The notes beneath the pieces were generated by a model, which saw nothing but the letters and a program-made list of their open reading frames with translations, was not told where the DNA came from and made no database searches. Positions 8,165 to 17,462 of a stretch of DNA of 41,141 bases are shown here, piece by piece. A program made the position numbers and the translations under genes. The DNA is from CAYVSF01 sp046482855 (GTDB lineage Bacteria > Bacteroidota > Bacteroidia > Bacteroidales > UBA12077). The stretch lies in contig JAWOEH010000020.1 in the NCBI GenBank assembly GCA_046482855.1, positions 1 through 41,141 on the forward strand. The letters run 5' to 3'. The stretch's first letter is position 1; every line of letters starts with the position of its first letter.

Positions 8165-8386
8165 CTGGTTTTCGTTTGGTGTAAAAGTGCCACTTTAAGC
8201 TAAACTACTTGTTTCCAAAAAATGATCTTAACACTAAGAATTTCTTACAGTAAGATGCCATCTGTCTAAGCTCCAACCACAGTTTTTTTGCCTAACATTC
8301 AAATACTTTATGGCAATGGATGCCAATTTAACTGGATTCTTTCCTAAATAGGCCGTAAATTACTGTAAGCTTCTATTTCTATTACG
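8165..8386. other. intergenic region upstream of the barrel gene
   Basis: It separates the small minus-strand gene from the 8387 gene. I find no exact TAnnTTTG element on either strand, no RNA gene and no repeat. Confidence 0.4.
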
Positions 8387-9205
8387 ATGAAAAAGCCTGT
8401 GTTAGTCATCCTTGTTTTCTGCACCCTGATTACTCAAGGGTACGGACAGGAAATTCCTCCTGTAAGCTCGGCATATGCCATTGCCATGGGTGGAACAGGC
8501 CTAAGCAATACGGACTACTGGAGTGTACTCCAGAATGCTGCAGTCCTCCCGGCCACATCAGGTAGTTTTATAGGTGGCAACTACTCAAGAGGATATATTC
8601 AGGAGCAGGGACGTTACAACTTAATTGCCGGATTTGGAACTAAGCGATTTGCCCTTTCTTCCTTTTATCAGTATTATGGCTATTCGGAATACCACAGCCA
8701 ATCCTTTGGGCTCACCTACGGACAACAATTAGCAGAAAAATTTACGGCCGGAGTTTCCTTACACTATCATCTTGCCAGTATGCCTAAACTTGATAAACAC
8801 ACCTCCTTTTTAGGCTACCATGTGGCTGTGTATTATCAGCTGAGTTCCTTTTTGTCCACAGGTATACAATTTCAAAATCCCACCCTTGCCAACTCAGAAG
8901 GAGTAAGCATACTCAAACAGCAGCAAGGTTTCCGCATGAGCTTATGTTACCAGCAACCCGACAAAGTAGTAAAACTGCAAACACACCTGCTCTACCTAAC
9001 CTACTACGAACAAATCCGTTTAAATGTAGGCCTTGACTTACGCATACACGAGCAATGGCGCATACAAGCCGGATCCTCTACAGAACCTTTTACTCCTGGG
9101 TTTGGCTTTACCTGGGCGTCGCAATCCCTCCACCTGGCCTTTAGCTCAGGATATCATCCGCAACTCGGCTTTCTTCCCTCTGTAAGCTTTGCCTATGTAC
9201 TTTAA
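8387..9205 (+). CDS. predicted outer-membrane beta-barrel protein
   Basis: A 272-aa protein with a signal peptide (cleavage near GYGQ, residue 21). The segment SAYAIAMGGTGLSNTDYWSVLQNAA matches the N-terminal signature of PorV/PorQ-like and UPF0164-like barrel proteins (MGGT...NPA). After that come alternating aromatic beta strands to a C-terminal FAYVL. It overlaps the next gene by 11 nt, so the two are probably translated together. The partner has a helix-hairpin-helix domain and its own barrel. A structural or assembly role in the outer membrane is an inference. Confidence 0.7.
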   Translation: MKKPVLVILVFCTLITQGYGQEIPPVSSAYAIAMGGTGLSNTDYWSVLQNAAVLPATSGSFIGGNYSRGYIQEQGRYNLIAGFGTKRFALSSFYQYYGYSEYHSQSFGLTYGQQLAEKFTAGVSLHYHLASMPKLDKHTSFLGYHVAVYYQLSSFLSTGIQFQNPTLANSEGVSILKQQQGFRMSLCYQQPDKVVKLQTHLLYLTYYEQIRLNVGLDLRIHEQWRIQAGSSTEPFTPGFGFTWASQSLHLAFSSGYHPQLGFLPSVSFAYVL

Positions 9206-11219
9206 TAAGGCTGTGATACTAGGTATATTGATTGTGTTTAGTACTATTCATATCACTAAAGCACAAACCCCTTCCTCGGAACTCGAGAAACTCATTGAAG
9301 AACTAATATGGCAAGCCGATATCGACGAACAAGAGCAGGAAAGAGCGATTGAGGCTATTTATCAGCTGGCAGCACATCCCTTGGACATTAACAAAGCCAA
9401 TGAGGAGGATCTAAGCGAACTCTTTTTTCTTAATGGGTTTCAACTGTTTGCTCTGAGTGAATATAAAGAAGAGTTTGGAGAGATTTTATCGCTTTACGAA
9501 TTGGTATTTATCCCGGGGTTCGACTCCACAACGGTGCATCGGATGATGCCTTTTGTCAGAACCTCAGCACCTGAACGTTCAACCTATAAAGGCAACAACA
9601 TTCGCCAACAGGGAGCGTTCACGTATGCACGTACCCTGGAGCAGGCTGCCGGCTTTCGGAGTGATTCTCTTGGCAAGTCGGTTTATCTGGGAACACCAGA
9701 TGCCTGGCAACTACGATACCAACTAGAAATGGGCAACCACTCTCAACTCTATCTTACTGGCGATCACGATGTCGGTGAAAAGTTCATATTTTCCGAACAA
9801 CAGTATGGCTTCGATTTCACCTCCTTTAGCCTTACAACTATAAAAGTGCCTTATATTAACCAATTTGTGGTGGGCGATTTTAAGCTAAACGCTGGTCAGG
9901 GGCTGACTCTTTGGAGTGGCTTCGGATCCTTTAAGTCGCTAACCACCACCAGCAGTCGCTTTCATGGGAAGACACTGCGTCCTTATCACTCTTCGGGCGA
10001 GAACCAATACTTACGTGGTGTAGCCTTTTCCAAACAAATTGGGAACTGGACTATTACGCCCTTCTATTCGCGCACACATCGTAATGCCACAATACAAGAA
10101 GTAGATAGTACAACCTCTTACATTAGCAACTTTTACACAGCCAGCCTGCACAATACTCTTACAACGGCAGCTAAACGAAAGCAAGCCCATGAAACACTTA
10201 CCGGAATACTTCTCCAAAAACAATGGGATTACCTGCATATTGGAGGCGCATTCTACCATCAGCAGTTTTCACTCCCCTACTACGATACAAACACTCAATT
10301 TAAGGGACGTAGAAATAATATAGGATCTTTGTTTTATCAATACATGAACGGAAAGATCATGCTTTATGGCGAAACAGCTCTCCAGGCTCCGGGGAATGTA
10401 GCAACAGTAAACGGCGTGCATTGGCATCCATCAGTTGATTTGCACCTGAACGTATCCATGCGACATCTTCCCCCCTCCTATTTTAACCTTTATGCCAATC
10501 CTCTTACCGAGAGCACGGGAGCCAACAACGAATGGGGTATCCTTACAAAAATTGCCTATCAGATGCCCCGCTATTTTTCCTTACAACTATATTGGGATCT
10601 GTTTCGTGTACCCACCACGAGCTATTCGAGTTACAAACCCTACAACGGACATGAATTAGCCCTTCAGCTATCAAAGACACCGGCTGACTACCAGGTTAAA
10701 GTGCGTTTTTCAATGAGCAACAAAACCTACAATAAATCCCTGGAGGGACTTACAACACCCGAAAGGCACTGGGAAGAGAGAATTACCTACAAAGGTCAGT
10801 TACAGCTACGCCAACAGGTTTCACAGGCGTTTCATGTAACGGCAAATCTATCCACAGCCTTTGCCGATGCCAATAACAAATGGGAAGAAGGGTGGTTAGC
10901 AAATTTAACAATACGGCAAGATCTTTCAGAAGGGTTACATTTCACCCTCTCATATGCCCAATTTTACACAACCGATTATCTTGCCCGTATATACGCCTAC
11001 GAGCATGATGTGAGGTATGCATTCAACATTCCTGCATTTTCGGGGAAAGGGAGCCGGGCTTACCTGGTACTGAATTTTGACAAACTTAAACATCTTCAGA
11101 CGACACTTAAAGTAGGACGTTCATTTTATCCGGAAGAACAAACTCTGCGCTCCGGCCCGGCAGAACTCTCTACCAATCATAAAACAGATGTGCGCCTACA
11201 AGTGCGTTGGAAAATCTAG
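9195..11219 (+). CDS. exported protein with N-terminal helix-hairpin-helix domain and large beta-barrel
   Basis: A 674-aa protein. I chose the ATG at 9195 because an in-frame start 6 nt earlier is TTG. Signal peptide 1-24 (ends TKAQ). Residues about 62-123 contain two ComEA-like helix-hairpin-helix units (LDINKANEEDLSELFFLNGF and ILSLYELVFIPGFDSTTV). The remainder (about 140-674) is rich in alternating aromatic and polar beta strands such as QLRYQLEMGNHSQLYLTGD, which fits an outer-membrane barrel of 20 or more strands. HhH units normally bind DNA or form protein scaffolds; here the domain would sit in the periplasm. A DNA-uptake role is possible but unproven. The gene converges with recJ and shares its last bases. 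Confidence 0.78.
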   Translation: MYFNKAVILGILIVFSTIHITKAQTPSSELEKLIEELIWQADIDEQEQERAIEAIYQLAAHPLDINKANEEDLSELFFLNGFQLFALSEYKEEFGEILSLYELVFIPGFDSTTVHRMMPFVRTSAPERSTYKGNNIRQQGAFTYARTLEQAAGFRSDSLGKSVYLGTPDAWQLRYQLEMGNHSQLYLTGDHDVGEKFIFSEQQYGFDFTSFSLTTIKVPYINQFVVGDFKLNAGQGLTLWSGFGSFKSLTTTSSRFHGKTLRPYHSSGENQYLRGVAFSKQIGNWTITPFYSRTHRNATIQEVDSTTSYISNFYTASLHNTLTTAAKRKQAHETLTGILLQKQWDYLHIGGAFYHQQFSLPYYDTNTQFKGRRNNIGSLFYQYMNGKIMLYGETALQAPGNVATVNGVHWHPSVDLHLNVSMRHLPPSYFNLYANPLTESTGANNEWGILTKIAYQMPRYFSLQLYWDLFRVPTTSYSSYKPYNGHELALQLSKTPADYQVKVRFSMSNKTYNKSLEGLTTPERHWEERITYKGQLQLRQQVSQAFHVTANLSTAFADANNKWEEGWLANLTIRQDLSEGLHFTLSYAQFYTTDYLARIYAYEHDVRYAFNIPAFSGKGSRAYLVLNFDKLKHLQTTLKVGRSFYPEEQTLRSGPAELSTNHKTDVRLQVRWKI

Positions 11220-12952
11220 TCGGTAGCTAATTTTTTCATTTTAATATCTTTAATGTTAAGCTGCAAGGTTGTTCTGCCACGGAACTCATTTTCATCCACC
11301 GAGTAACAGATATCGAACGGGGAGCCTGAATGAATAGCTTTATAATGCTGGCCTTGCTGAAAAGCTATGGCAGGAAAGTTGGCAAAAGGTGCAGCTTCCT
11401 GTACCAAAGATAGTTTTAAGTGTTCTTTGCTGGCTCCAACAATTCGTCCGTCACCACTATCGGAAACATTCCGGGCGAGAAACACAGGCGCCATATTGCC
11501 CGGGCCAAAGGGTTGGAATTGCCTGAGAATACGGAAAAACTTATCGTTAATCTCTTCCAACCCTAACTCAGCATCGATATCAACCTGTGGCTGGAGTTGA
11601 TCTTCCCGGATGGTTTCCCGCACATATGCCTCAAAACGTTGACGAAAAAGATCCAGGTTCTCAATTTTCATAGTTAGTCCTGCAGCGTACATGTGCCCGC
11701 CAAAGTTTTCAAGCAAATCGCTACAAGCTTCAATTGCCTGATAGATATCGTAGCCTACAACCGAGCGGGCCGAACCGGTTGCAAGACCATTACTGGAGGT
11801 TAAAATAACAGTTGGCCGATAATACGTTTCAATAAGCCGCGAGGCAACAATGCCTACCACGCCTTTATGCCAGTCAGGATCATACAAAACGGTAGTTTTG
11901 TTGTCGTGGAGCTTTTGCTCATTTGCCAACATCCGTAGCGCATCCTGGGTAATGTTTCGGTCGATATGCTTACGGGCGTCATTACAGGTATTTACCGTAT
12001 CTGCAATATCGGTAGCTGAATCCACCTTTTGGGCAACCAACAGATCAACAGCCTTTGAACCCGACTCAATACGGCCGGCTGCATTTATCCTCGGCCCAAT
12101 TTTAAACACAATATCTTCAATGGTTATCTGACGACCCACCAGGTTCGACAAGTGAATAATGGCCTTGAGGCCTTCGGTGGGGTGCTCATTTAGCTGCTTC
12201 AAGCCATAGTGGGCCAATACGCGATTTTCTCCGGTAATAGGTACGATATCAGAAGCAATACTAACTGCCACCAAATCGAGATAGCGATACACTTGCTGAC
12301 TCTCCACTCCATGGGTTCGGGCAAATGCCTGAAGCAGCTTAAAACCTACCCCGCAGCCTGATAATGCTTTATAAGGATAATTACAATCGGCTCGTTTGGG
12401 GTCTAAAACAGCCACGGCCTTGGGGAGTTCACTGCCCGGATAATGGTGATCACAAATGATAAAATCTACATTATGTTCGTTGGCATATTTTACTTTCTCC
12501 ACTGCTTTTATGCCGCAATCCAAAGCAATAACCAAGGAAAAATTATTATCGCGGGCATAATCGATTCCTTTAAACGAAACGCCATACCCCTCTCCATATC
12601 TGTCGGGAATATAGTATTCAACAAAATTATGCCCATAATACCAACGGAAAAATGAATACATCAGGGCTACGGAGGTTGTTCCATCCACATCATAATCGCC
12701 ATAGATAAGGATTCGCTCCTTATTTTGTACGGCCTGACCAATACGCTCAACGGCTTTATTCATATCCGACATTAAAAAAGGATCATGAAGATCCTCTAAT
12801 TGTGGACGAAAAAAAGCTTTGGCCTGATCGAATGTGTGGATATCTCGCTGTACCAGCAAATTAGCCAACACAGGATTCACCCCCAAGACTTCTACCAAGT
12901 GGTCAATTTCATCGTCTTTCCCTTTATCTTTTAATACCCAACGTTTTTCCAT
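11216..12952 (-). CDS. recJ: single-stranded-DNA-specific exonuclease RecJ
   Basis: A 578-aa 5'-3' exonuclease of recombination and mismatch repair. DHH-domain motifs are intact: YGDYDVDGTTS at 84-94, ALDCG at 143-147 and CDHH at 167-170. The DHHA1 part has ATGSARSVVGYD and FGGHMYAAGLTM, and a C-terminal OB domain follows. It lies 19 nt after lipB and is probably the last gene of lipA-lipB-recJ. Its TAG stop shares the palindrome CTAG with the TAG of the convergent barrel gene. Confidence 0.95.
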   Translation of the reverse strand: MEKRWVLKDKGKDDEIDHLVEVLGVNPVLANLLVQRDIHTFDQAKAFFRPQLEDLHDPFLMSDMNKAVERIGQAVQNKERILIYGDYDVDGTTSVALMYSFFRWYYGHNFVEYYIPDRYGEGYGVSFKGIDYARDNNFSLVIALDCGIKAVEKVKYANEHNVDFIICDHHYPGSELPKAVAVLDPKRADCNYPYKALSGCGVGFKLLQAFARTHGVESQQVYRYLDLVAVSIASDIVPITGENRVLAHYGLKQLNEHPTEGLKAIIHLSNLVGRQITIEDIVFKIGPRINAAGRIESGSKAVDLLVAQKVDSATDIADTVNTCNDARKHIDRNITQDALRMLANEQKLHDNKTTVLYDPDWHKGVVGIVASRLIETYYRPTVILTSSNGLATGSARSVVGYDIYQAIEACSDLLENFGGHMYAAGLTMKIENLDLFRQRFEAYVRETIREDQLQPQVDIDAELGLEEINDKFFRILRQFQPFGPGNMAPVFLARNVSDSGDGRIVGASKEHLKLSLVQEAAPFANFPAIAFQQGQHYKAIHSGSPFDICYSVDENEFRGRTTLQLNIKDIKMKKLATD

Positions 12953-12971
12953 ATTTACAAGCGCTATCGCT

Positions 12972-13658
12972 TTAGCTTAATTCCATGCCAAAAACGGCTT
13001 CAAGTTGTTTTTTCAATACAGGGGAAACCTCAGGGATAGCGATAGGTTTACCAAGTTCCTTCTGCATTGATGTTACCCCCTTATCAACAAATCCACAAGG
13101 ATTTATATGCTGAAAGTACGATAAATCCGTATGCACATTAAGTGCGAATCCATGCATGGTAACAAACCTACTGGCCCGTACTCCCATGGCGCAAATTTTT
13201 CGGGCATCGGGTGTCTGCGTATCAATCCACACACCTGTAGCGCCTTCTAGTCGTTCCGTTTTGAGTCCAAAATGAGCCAGCGTACGAATGATTGATTCTT
13301 CCAATTTATAAATATATTGTTTCACCTGCAAGTGAAACATCTCCAAATCAATTATCGGATACCCGACCAATTGGCCAGGTCCATGATAGGTGATATCCCC
13401 TCCGCGGTTGATGCGATAATAAGTGGCTCCTATGCGCTCTAATAACTCGTCGGTAATCAGTAAGTTTTGCTGCTCACCACTTTTACCAAGCGTGTATACA
13501 TGCGGATGTTCACAAAAAATAACGGCTGTATCTTCCGGGGCAATCTGCTCCCCCTTACCTTTTCGGCGTATTAGCTGATCAAAGAGCTCTTCCTGATAAT
13601 CCCAAGCTTCTTTGTAATCAATCTCACCTAAATTTACGAAGCGGACATTTTTTGACAT
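12972..13658 (-). CDS. lipB: octanoyltransferase LipB
   Basis: A 228-aa enzyme that moves octanoyl groups from acyl carrier protein to lipoyl domains. RGGDITYHGPGQLVGYPI is the substrate-binding signature; the catalytic residues are Lys in RKICAMGVR and Cys in HINPCGF. I chose the ATG at 13658. An in-frame GTG at 13664 would overlap the lipA stop by 1 nt and is the less likely start. It lies 5 nt after lipA, the enzyme that acts next. Confidence 0.95.
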   Translation of the reverse strand: MSKNVRFVNLGEIDYKEAWDYQEELFDQLIRRKGKGEQIAPEDTAVIFCEHPHVYTLGKSGEQQNLLITDELLERIGATYYRINRGGDITYHGPGQLVGYPIIDLEMFHLQVKQYIYKLEESIIRTLAHFGLKTERLEGATGVWIDTQTPDARKICAMGVRASRFVTMHGFALNVHTDLSYFQHINPCGFVDKGVTSMQKELGKPIAIPEVSPVLKKQLEAVFGMELS

Positions 13659-13663
13659 AATCA

Positions 13664-14524
13664 CTAGTTTTCAACATGATTTTCGGCACGGTAAGAGGAG
13701 CGTACAAGCGGGCTGCTCTCGACAAAAAGGAATCCTTTCTCCAGGCCAACTTTTCGATACTTTTCGAACACTTCGGGAGGAAGATATTCCTGCACAGATA
13801 CATGGTCTTTGCTCGGTTGCAAATACTGACCAATTGTAAGTACTTTACACCCGACAGCAAGCAAATCATCCATTGTTTTATACACCTCCTCTTCGGTTTC
13901 ACCTAGGCCAAGCATAATCCCTGATTTGGTGCGCATCTTTTTCTTCGCTAAATACTGCAACACCTCCAAGCTGCATTGGTATGTGGCAACACTGCGTACA
14001 TGCGGCGTTATTCGTTCAACGGTTTCCAGGTTATGCGAAACTACTTCAGGGGCAGCCTTTACAATGCGATCCAATGCTTCGGTGTGCATTTGAAAATCGG
14101 GGATGAGTGTCTCTATGGTCGTATCAGGATTTAATGCCTTCACTTTTTCAATAACCTTTTGCCATATAATGGATCCGCCATCAGGTAAATCATCTCTATC
14201 AACGGAGGTAATCACGCAATGTTTTACCCCCATAATTTGCACCGATTCGGCTAATCGCTGTGGTTCCGTTTCATCAACAGGCGAGGGCTTGCCTGTTTTT
14301 ACATTGCAAAAGCGGCAACTGCGTGTACAAATATCGCCCAGTATCATAAAGGTTGCTGTCCCTCTGTTCCAGCACTCCCCAATATTAGGACAATTGCCGC
14401 TTGTACAAATAGTATGTAGGTTATGATGAGAAACTAAGTTCTTTACTTTCGAGTATTGCTCACCCTTAGGCATCTTCATCTTCATCCAGCGGGGTAAACG
14501 CCCGCCTTTCTTCTGCTCGGCCAT
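13664..14524 (-). CDS. lipA: lipoyl synthase LipA
   Basis: A 286-aa radical SAM enzyme that inserts two sulfurs into protein-bound octanoate. Auxiliary cluster cysteines C40, C45 and C51 (CTSGNCPNIGEC) precede the radical SAM CxxxCxxC at C66, C70 and C73. The C-terminal RSSYRAE supplies the serine ligand of the auxiliary cluster. It is the first gene of the lipA-lipB-recJ run and is divergent from lysS. Confidence 0.96.
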   Translation of the reverse strand: MAEQKKGGRLPRWMKMKMPKGEQYSKVKNLVSHHNLHTICTSGNCPNIGECWNRGTATFMILGDICTRSCRFCNVKTGKPSPVDETEPQRLAESVQIMGVKHCVITSVDRDDLPDGGSIIWQKVIEKVKALNPDTTIETLIPDFQMHTEALDRIVKAAPEVVSHNLETVERITPHVRSVATYQCSLEVLQYLAKKKMRTKSGIMLGLGETEEEVYKTMDDLLAVGCKVLTIGQYLQPSKDHVSVQEYLPPEVFEKYRKVGLEKGFLFVESSPLVRSSYRAENHVEN

Positions 14525-14558
14525 AATCTTAACTAATTAAAAAATGTAATTATCTGTA

Positions 14559-14566
14559 CAAATTTA
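14559..14566 (-). promoter_or_regulatory. -7 promoter element of lipA-lipB-recJ
   Basis: TAAATTTG on the minus strand matches TAnnTTTG exactly, about 35 nt upstream of the lipA ATG. No -33 TTTG is seen at the usual spacing. Confidence 0.5.
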
Positions 14567-14642
14567 ATATTATTCAGCCGCACTTTATGGATAATTTGTT
14601 TTTTCTCGTAAGCCTCTTGCGTCAAAATTTGGTTAATAGCCC

Positions 14643-14676
14643 TTTGCGCGATATTCTTTTATTTGACTTATCTTTG
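14643..14676 (+). promoter_or_regulatory. promoter of lysS-gpsA-pgi
   Basis: TATCTTTG at 14669-14676 fits the -7 element exactly. A TTTG at 14643-14646 is a candidate -33 element 22 nt upstream. It is about 38 nt from the lysS ATG. Confidence 0.65.
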
Positions 14677-14713
14677 CAAAAAATTTTGACGTTAAACTCG
14701 ATACCATTCAAAA

Positions 14714-16444
14714 ATGATGCAATTAGATTTGAACGAACAGCAGTTAAACAGGCGCAAAGCCTTGGAGGAGATCCGAAAAATGGGTATCAACCCTTATCCG
14801 GCCGAAGAGTTTAAAACCACAATATCATCCGTTGAAATAAAAAAACAGTTTGACCCTGAAGAGAAAAACCTCCAAGACGTAAGTATCAGTGGGCGCATTA
14901 TGAGCCGACGTATTATGGGGAATGCCTCATTTATTGAGTTGCAAGATCAGGAAGGACGCATACAGGTATATGTTCGCCGCGACACGCTCTGTCCGGGCGA
15001 CGACAATAGTTTCTACAATACTTTCTTTAAAAAGCTTTTGGATATTGGCGACATTGTTGGCATCGAAGGGGATGTTTTTGTTACAAAAGTGGGGGAAATC
15101 TCGGTAAATGCCCAACAGTTGACACTCCTGAGCAAATCGCTTAATCCACTCCCCATTGTTAAGGAAAAGGACGGACAAACGTTTGATGCGTTTAGCCACC
15201 CGGAGCAACGGTATCGTCAAAGATACCTCGACCTGATTGTAAATCCACAAGTGCGCGATACATTTGCCAAACGATCGAAGTTGGTAAACTCCATGCGAAA
15301 CTTTCTGAATGAGCGCGAATACCTGGAGGTGGAAACACCTATTTTGCAACCCATTTACGGAGGTGCCGCTGCTCGCCCATTCAAGACGCATCACAACGCT
15401 TTAGACCAAACCCTATACCTGCGCATTGCCAACGAATTATATCTAAAACGCTTAATTGTTGGTGGCTTTGATGGAGTTTATGAATTTGCCAAGGACTTCC
15501 GAAACGAAGGGATGGATCGGTTTCATAATCCGGAATTTACCCAGATGGAACTCTATGTTGCCTACAAGGATTACAATTGGATGATGAACCTGGTAGAGGA
15601 GATGGTTGAACGCATTGCACTGGATATTCACGGAACCACAAAGCTAAAAGTAGGCGACAAGGAAATTGATTTTAAGCGCCCCTGGAAACGCTATACCATG
15701 TTCGAAGCTATCGAGCATTTTACCGGCATCGATATTTCTCAAATGGAGGAAAAAGAACTTATTGAGACAGCGAACAAACTAAACGTGGAGATTGACGAAT
15801 CGATGGGGAAAGGAAAACTCATTGACGAAATATTCGGAGAAACGTGCGAGGCAAAACTCATTCAGCCAACCTTTATTACCGATTACCCCATAGAAATGTC
15901 TCCATTAGCAAAAAAACACCGTAGCACCGAAGGGCTTGTTGAGCGATTTGAGGCGATATGCAATGGGAAAGAGATCTGCAATGCCTACTCAGAGCTAAAC
16001 GACCCGATTGACCAGCGGGACCGTTTTGAAGAACAATTATTGCTGGCCAAGCGAGGCGACGAAGAAGCCATGATGTTGGATGAAGACTTCCTAAAAGCTA
16101 TAGAGTACGGGATGCCACCAACTGCTGGCCTGGGTATTGGTATCGACCGACTGGCAATGATCTTGACCAACTCTCACTCCATTCAGGATGTGTTATTGTT
16201 CCCTCAGATGAAACCCGAAAAGGCCATCGCTCGTGATGAGGCAGAAGTGTTTGAAGAAATTGGCGTTCCCAAAGAATGGGTGCCGGTAATTCAGAAAGCC
16301 GGATACATGACCCTAAGTGCAATGAAAGAGGTAAGTGCCGGGCAACTGCACAACCAAATTTGCGGAATGAATAAGAAACATAAAATGGATCTTCAAAACC
16401 CCACAATTGACCAGGTAAAAGAGTGGCTGGCCAAGATAGACTAA
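14714..16444 (+). CDS. lysS: lysyl-tRNA synthetase, class II
   Basis: A 576-aa enzyme that charges tRNA-Lys. The N-terminal OB-fold anticodon domain (about 55-150) is followed by the class II core: motif 2 region with KDFRNEGMDRFHNPEFT, and motif 3 GLGIGIDRLAMILTN near 470-485. A C-terminal extension of roughly 75 residues (after the catalytic domain) is longer than in E. coli LysS and looks typical of Bacteroidota. Start is at ATGATG; the second Met is equally possible. The gene is followed by gpsA after 10 nt and by pgi after another 12 nt. Confidence 0.96.
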   Translation: MMQLDLNEQQLNRRKALEEIRKMGINPYPAEEFKTTISSVEIKKQFDPEEKNLQDVSISGRIMSRRIMGNASFIELQDQEGRIQVYVRRDTLCPGDDNSFYNTFFKKLLDIGDIVGIEGDVFVTKVGEISVNAQQLTLLSKSLNPLPIVKEKDGQTFDAFSHPEQRYRQRYLDLIVNPQVRDTFAKRSKLVNSMRNFLNEREYLEVETPILQPIYGGAAARPFKTHHNALDQTLYLRIANELYLKRLIVGGFDGVYEFAKDFRNEGMDRFHNPEFTQMELYVAYKDYNWMMNLVEEMVERIALDIHGTTKLKVGDKEIDFKRPWKRYTMFEAIEHFTGIDISQMEEKELIETANKLNVEIDESMGKGKLIDEIFGETCEAKLIQPTFITDYPIEMSPLAKKHRSTEGLVERFEAICNGKEICNAYSELNDPIDQRDRFEEQLLLAKRGDEEAMMLDEDFLKAIEYGMPPTAGLGIGIDRLAMILTNSHSIQDVLLFPQMKPEKAIARDEAEVFEEIGVPKEWVPVIQKAGYMTLSAMKEVSAGQLHNQICGMNKKHKMDLQNPTIDQVKEWLAKID

Positions 16445-16454
16445 CACCTTATAC

Positions 16455-17450
16455 ATGTCACAAACGCCAAGTATAGCAGTATTAGGAGGAGGTAGCTGGG
16501 CAACAGCTCTGGTAAAATTACTCTCAGAGAATGTTGCCCAACTCTACTGGTACATGCGAAGTGAGAAAAACATTGCTCATATACACAAGCACAAGCACAA
16601 TAAATACTACATCAGCTCCATTACACTGGACACCAACAAACTGGTATTAAGTGCCAATATTGAAGAGGTAGTAAAAAGTGCCGATATTTTGGTATTTGCC
16701 ATTCCGTCGGCATTTCTGCAACCTGCATTAGACGAACTACAAAGCGATCTTTCCGAAAAGATAATTGTTTCGGCTATTAAGGGAATTGTCCCTGAACAAA
16801 ACCAAATTGTTGGTGAATATTTCCATGCTCAAAAGCAGGTGCCGCTAGAAAACTTCTGTGTAATTTCCGGGCCTTGTCATGCCGAAGAGGTGGCTCTTGA
16901 AAGGCTCTCCTATTTAACCATTGCCTCACAGAACACACGGCAGGCGCGAACCATCGCTCAACTGCTGGAGACCCATTATCTGAAAACCGCTATCTCCGAC
17001 GACATTTACGGAACGGAATATGCCGCTGTATTGAAAAATGTTTTTGCCATAGCCGCCGGTATTTGTCATGGTTTAGGGTACGGCGACAATTTTCAGGCCG
17101 TGCTTATTGCCAACGCCATTCAGGAAATTAAACGGTTTGTAGATGCTGTTCACCCCATAAAACGGGATATTAAAAGCTCAGCCTACCTCGGCGACTTGTT
17201 GGTTACAGCCTATTCACAATTCAGTAGAAATCGGACATTTGGCAACATGATTGGCAAAGGATACTCTGTAAAATCGGCGCAATTGGAGATGAACATGGTA
17301 GCTGAAGGCTACTATGCCGTAAAGTCCATCCATGAAATCAATAAACACTACCATGCCGAAATGCCCATAACAGAGGCTGTGTACAATATTTTATACGAAC
17401 GGATTTCTCCGGCGGTAGAGATCGTACTACTATCGGAACAATTACGCTAA
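16455..17450 (+). CDS. gpsA: glycerol-3-phosphate dehydrogenase [NAD(P)+]
   Basis: A 331-aa cytoplasmic enzyme that reduces dihydroxyacetone phosphate to sn-glycerol 3-phosphate for phospholipids. Rossmann motif GGGSWATAL at the N-terminus; KGIVPEQ, ISGPCHAEEV and the catalytic-lysine helix YAAVLKNVFAIAAGI are present; the C-terminal RNRTFGNMIGKGYS loop binds substrate. It sits between lysS and pgi with 10- and 12-nt gaps. The PlsC-like gene that would use its product is 3 kb downstream. Confidence 0.96.
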   Translation: MSQTPSIAVLGGGSWATALVKLLSENVAQLYWYMRSEKNIAHIHKHKHNKYYISSITLDTNKLVLSANIEEVVKSADILVFAIPSAFLQPALDELQSDLSEKIIVSAIKGIVPEQNQIVGEYFHAQKQVPLENFCVISGPCHAEEVALERLSYLTIASQNTRQARTIAQLLETHYLKTAISDDIYGTEYAAVLKNVFAIAAGICHGLGYGDNFQAVLIANAIQEIKRFVDAVHPIKRDIKSSAYLGDLLVTAYSQFSRNRTFGNMIGKGYSVKSAQLEMNMVAEGYYAVKSIHEINKHYHAEMPITEAVYNILYERISPAVEIVLLSEQLR

Positions 17451-17462
17451 AACCCTACTATC

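Noticed and set aside
7936..8193. 85-aa minus-strand frame
   Set aside because: Its composition is not protein-like and it overlaps the better 58-aa frame 7988-8164.
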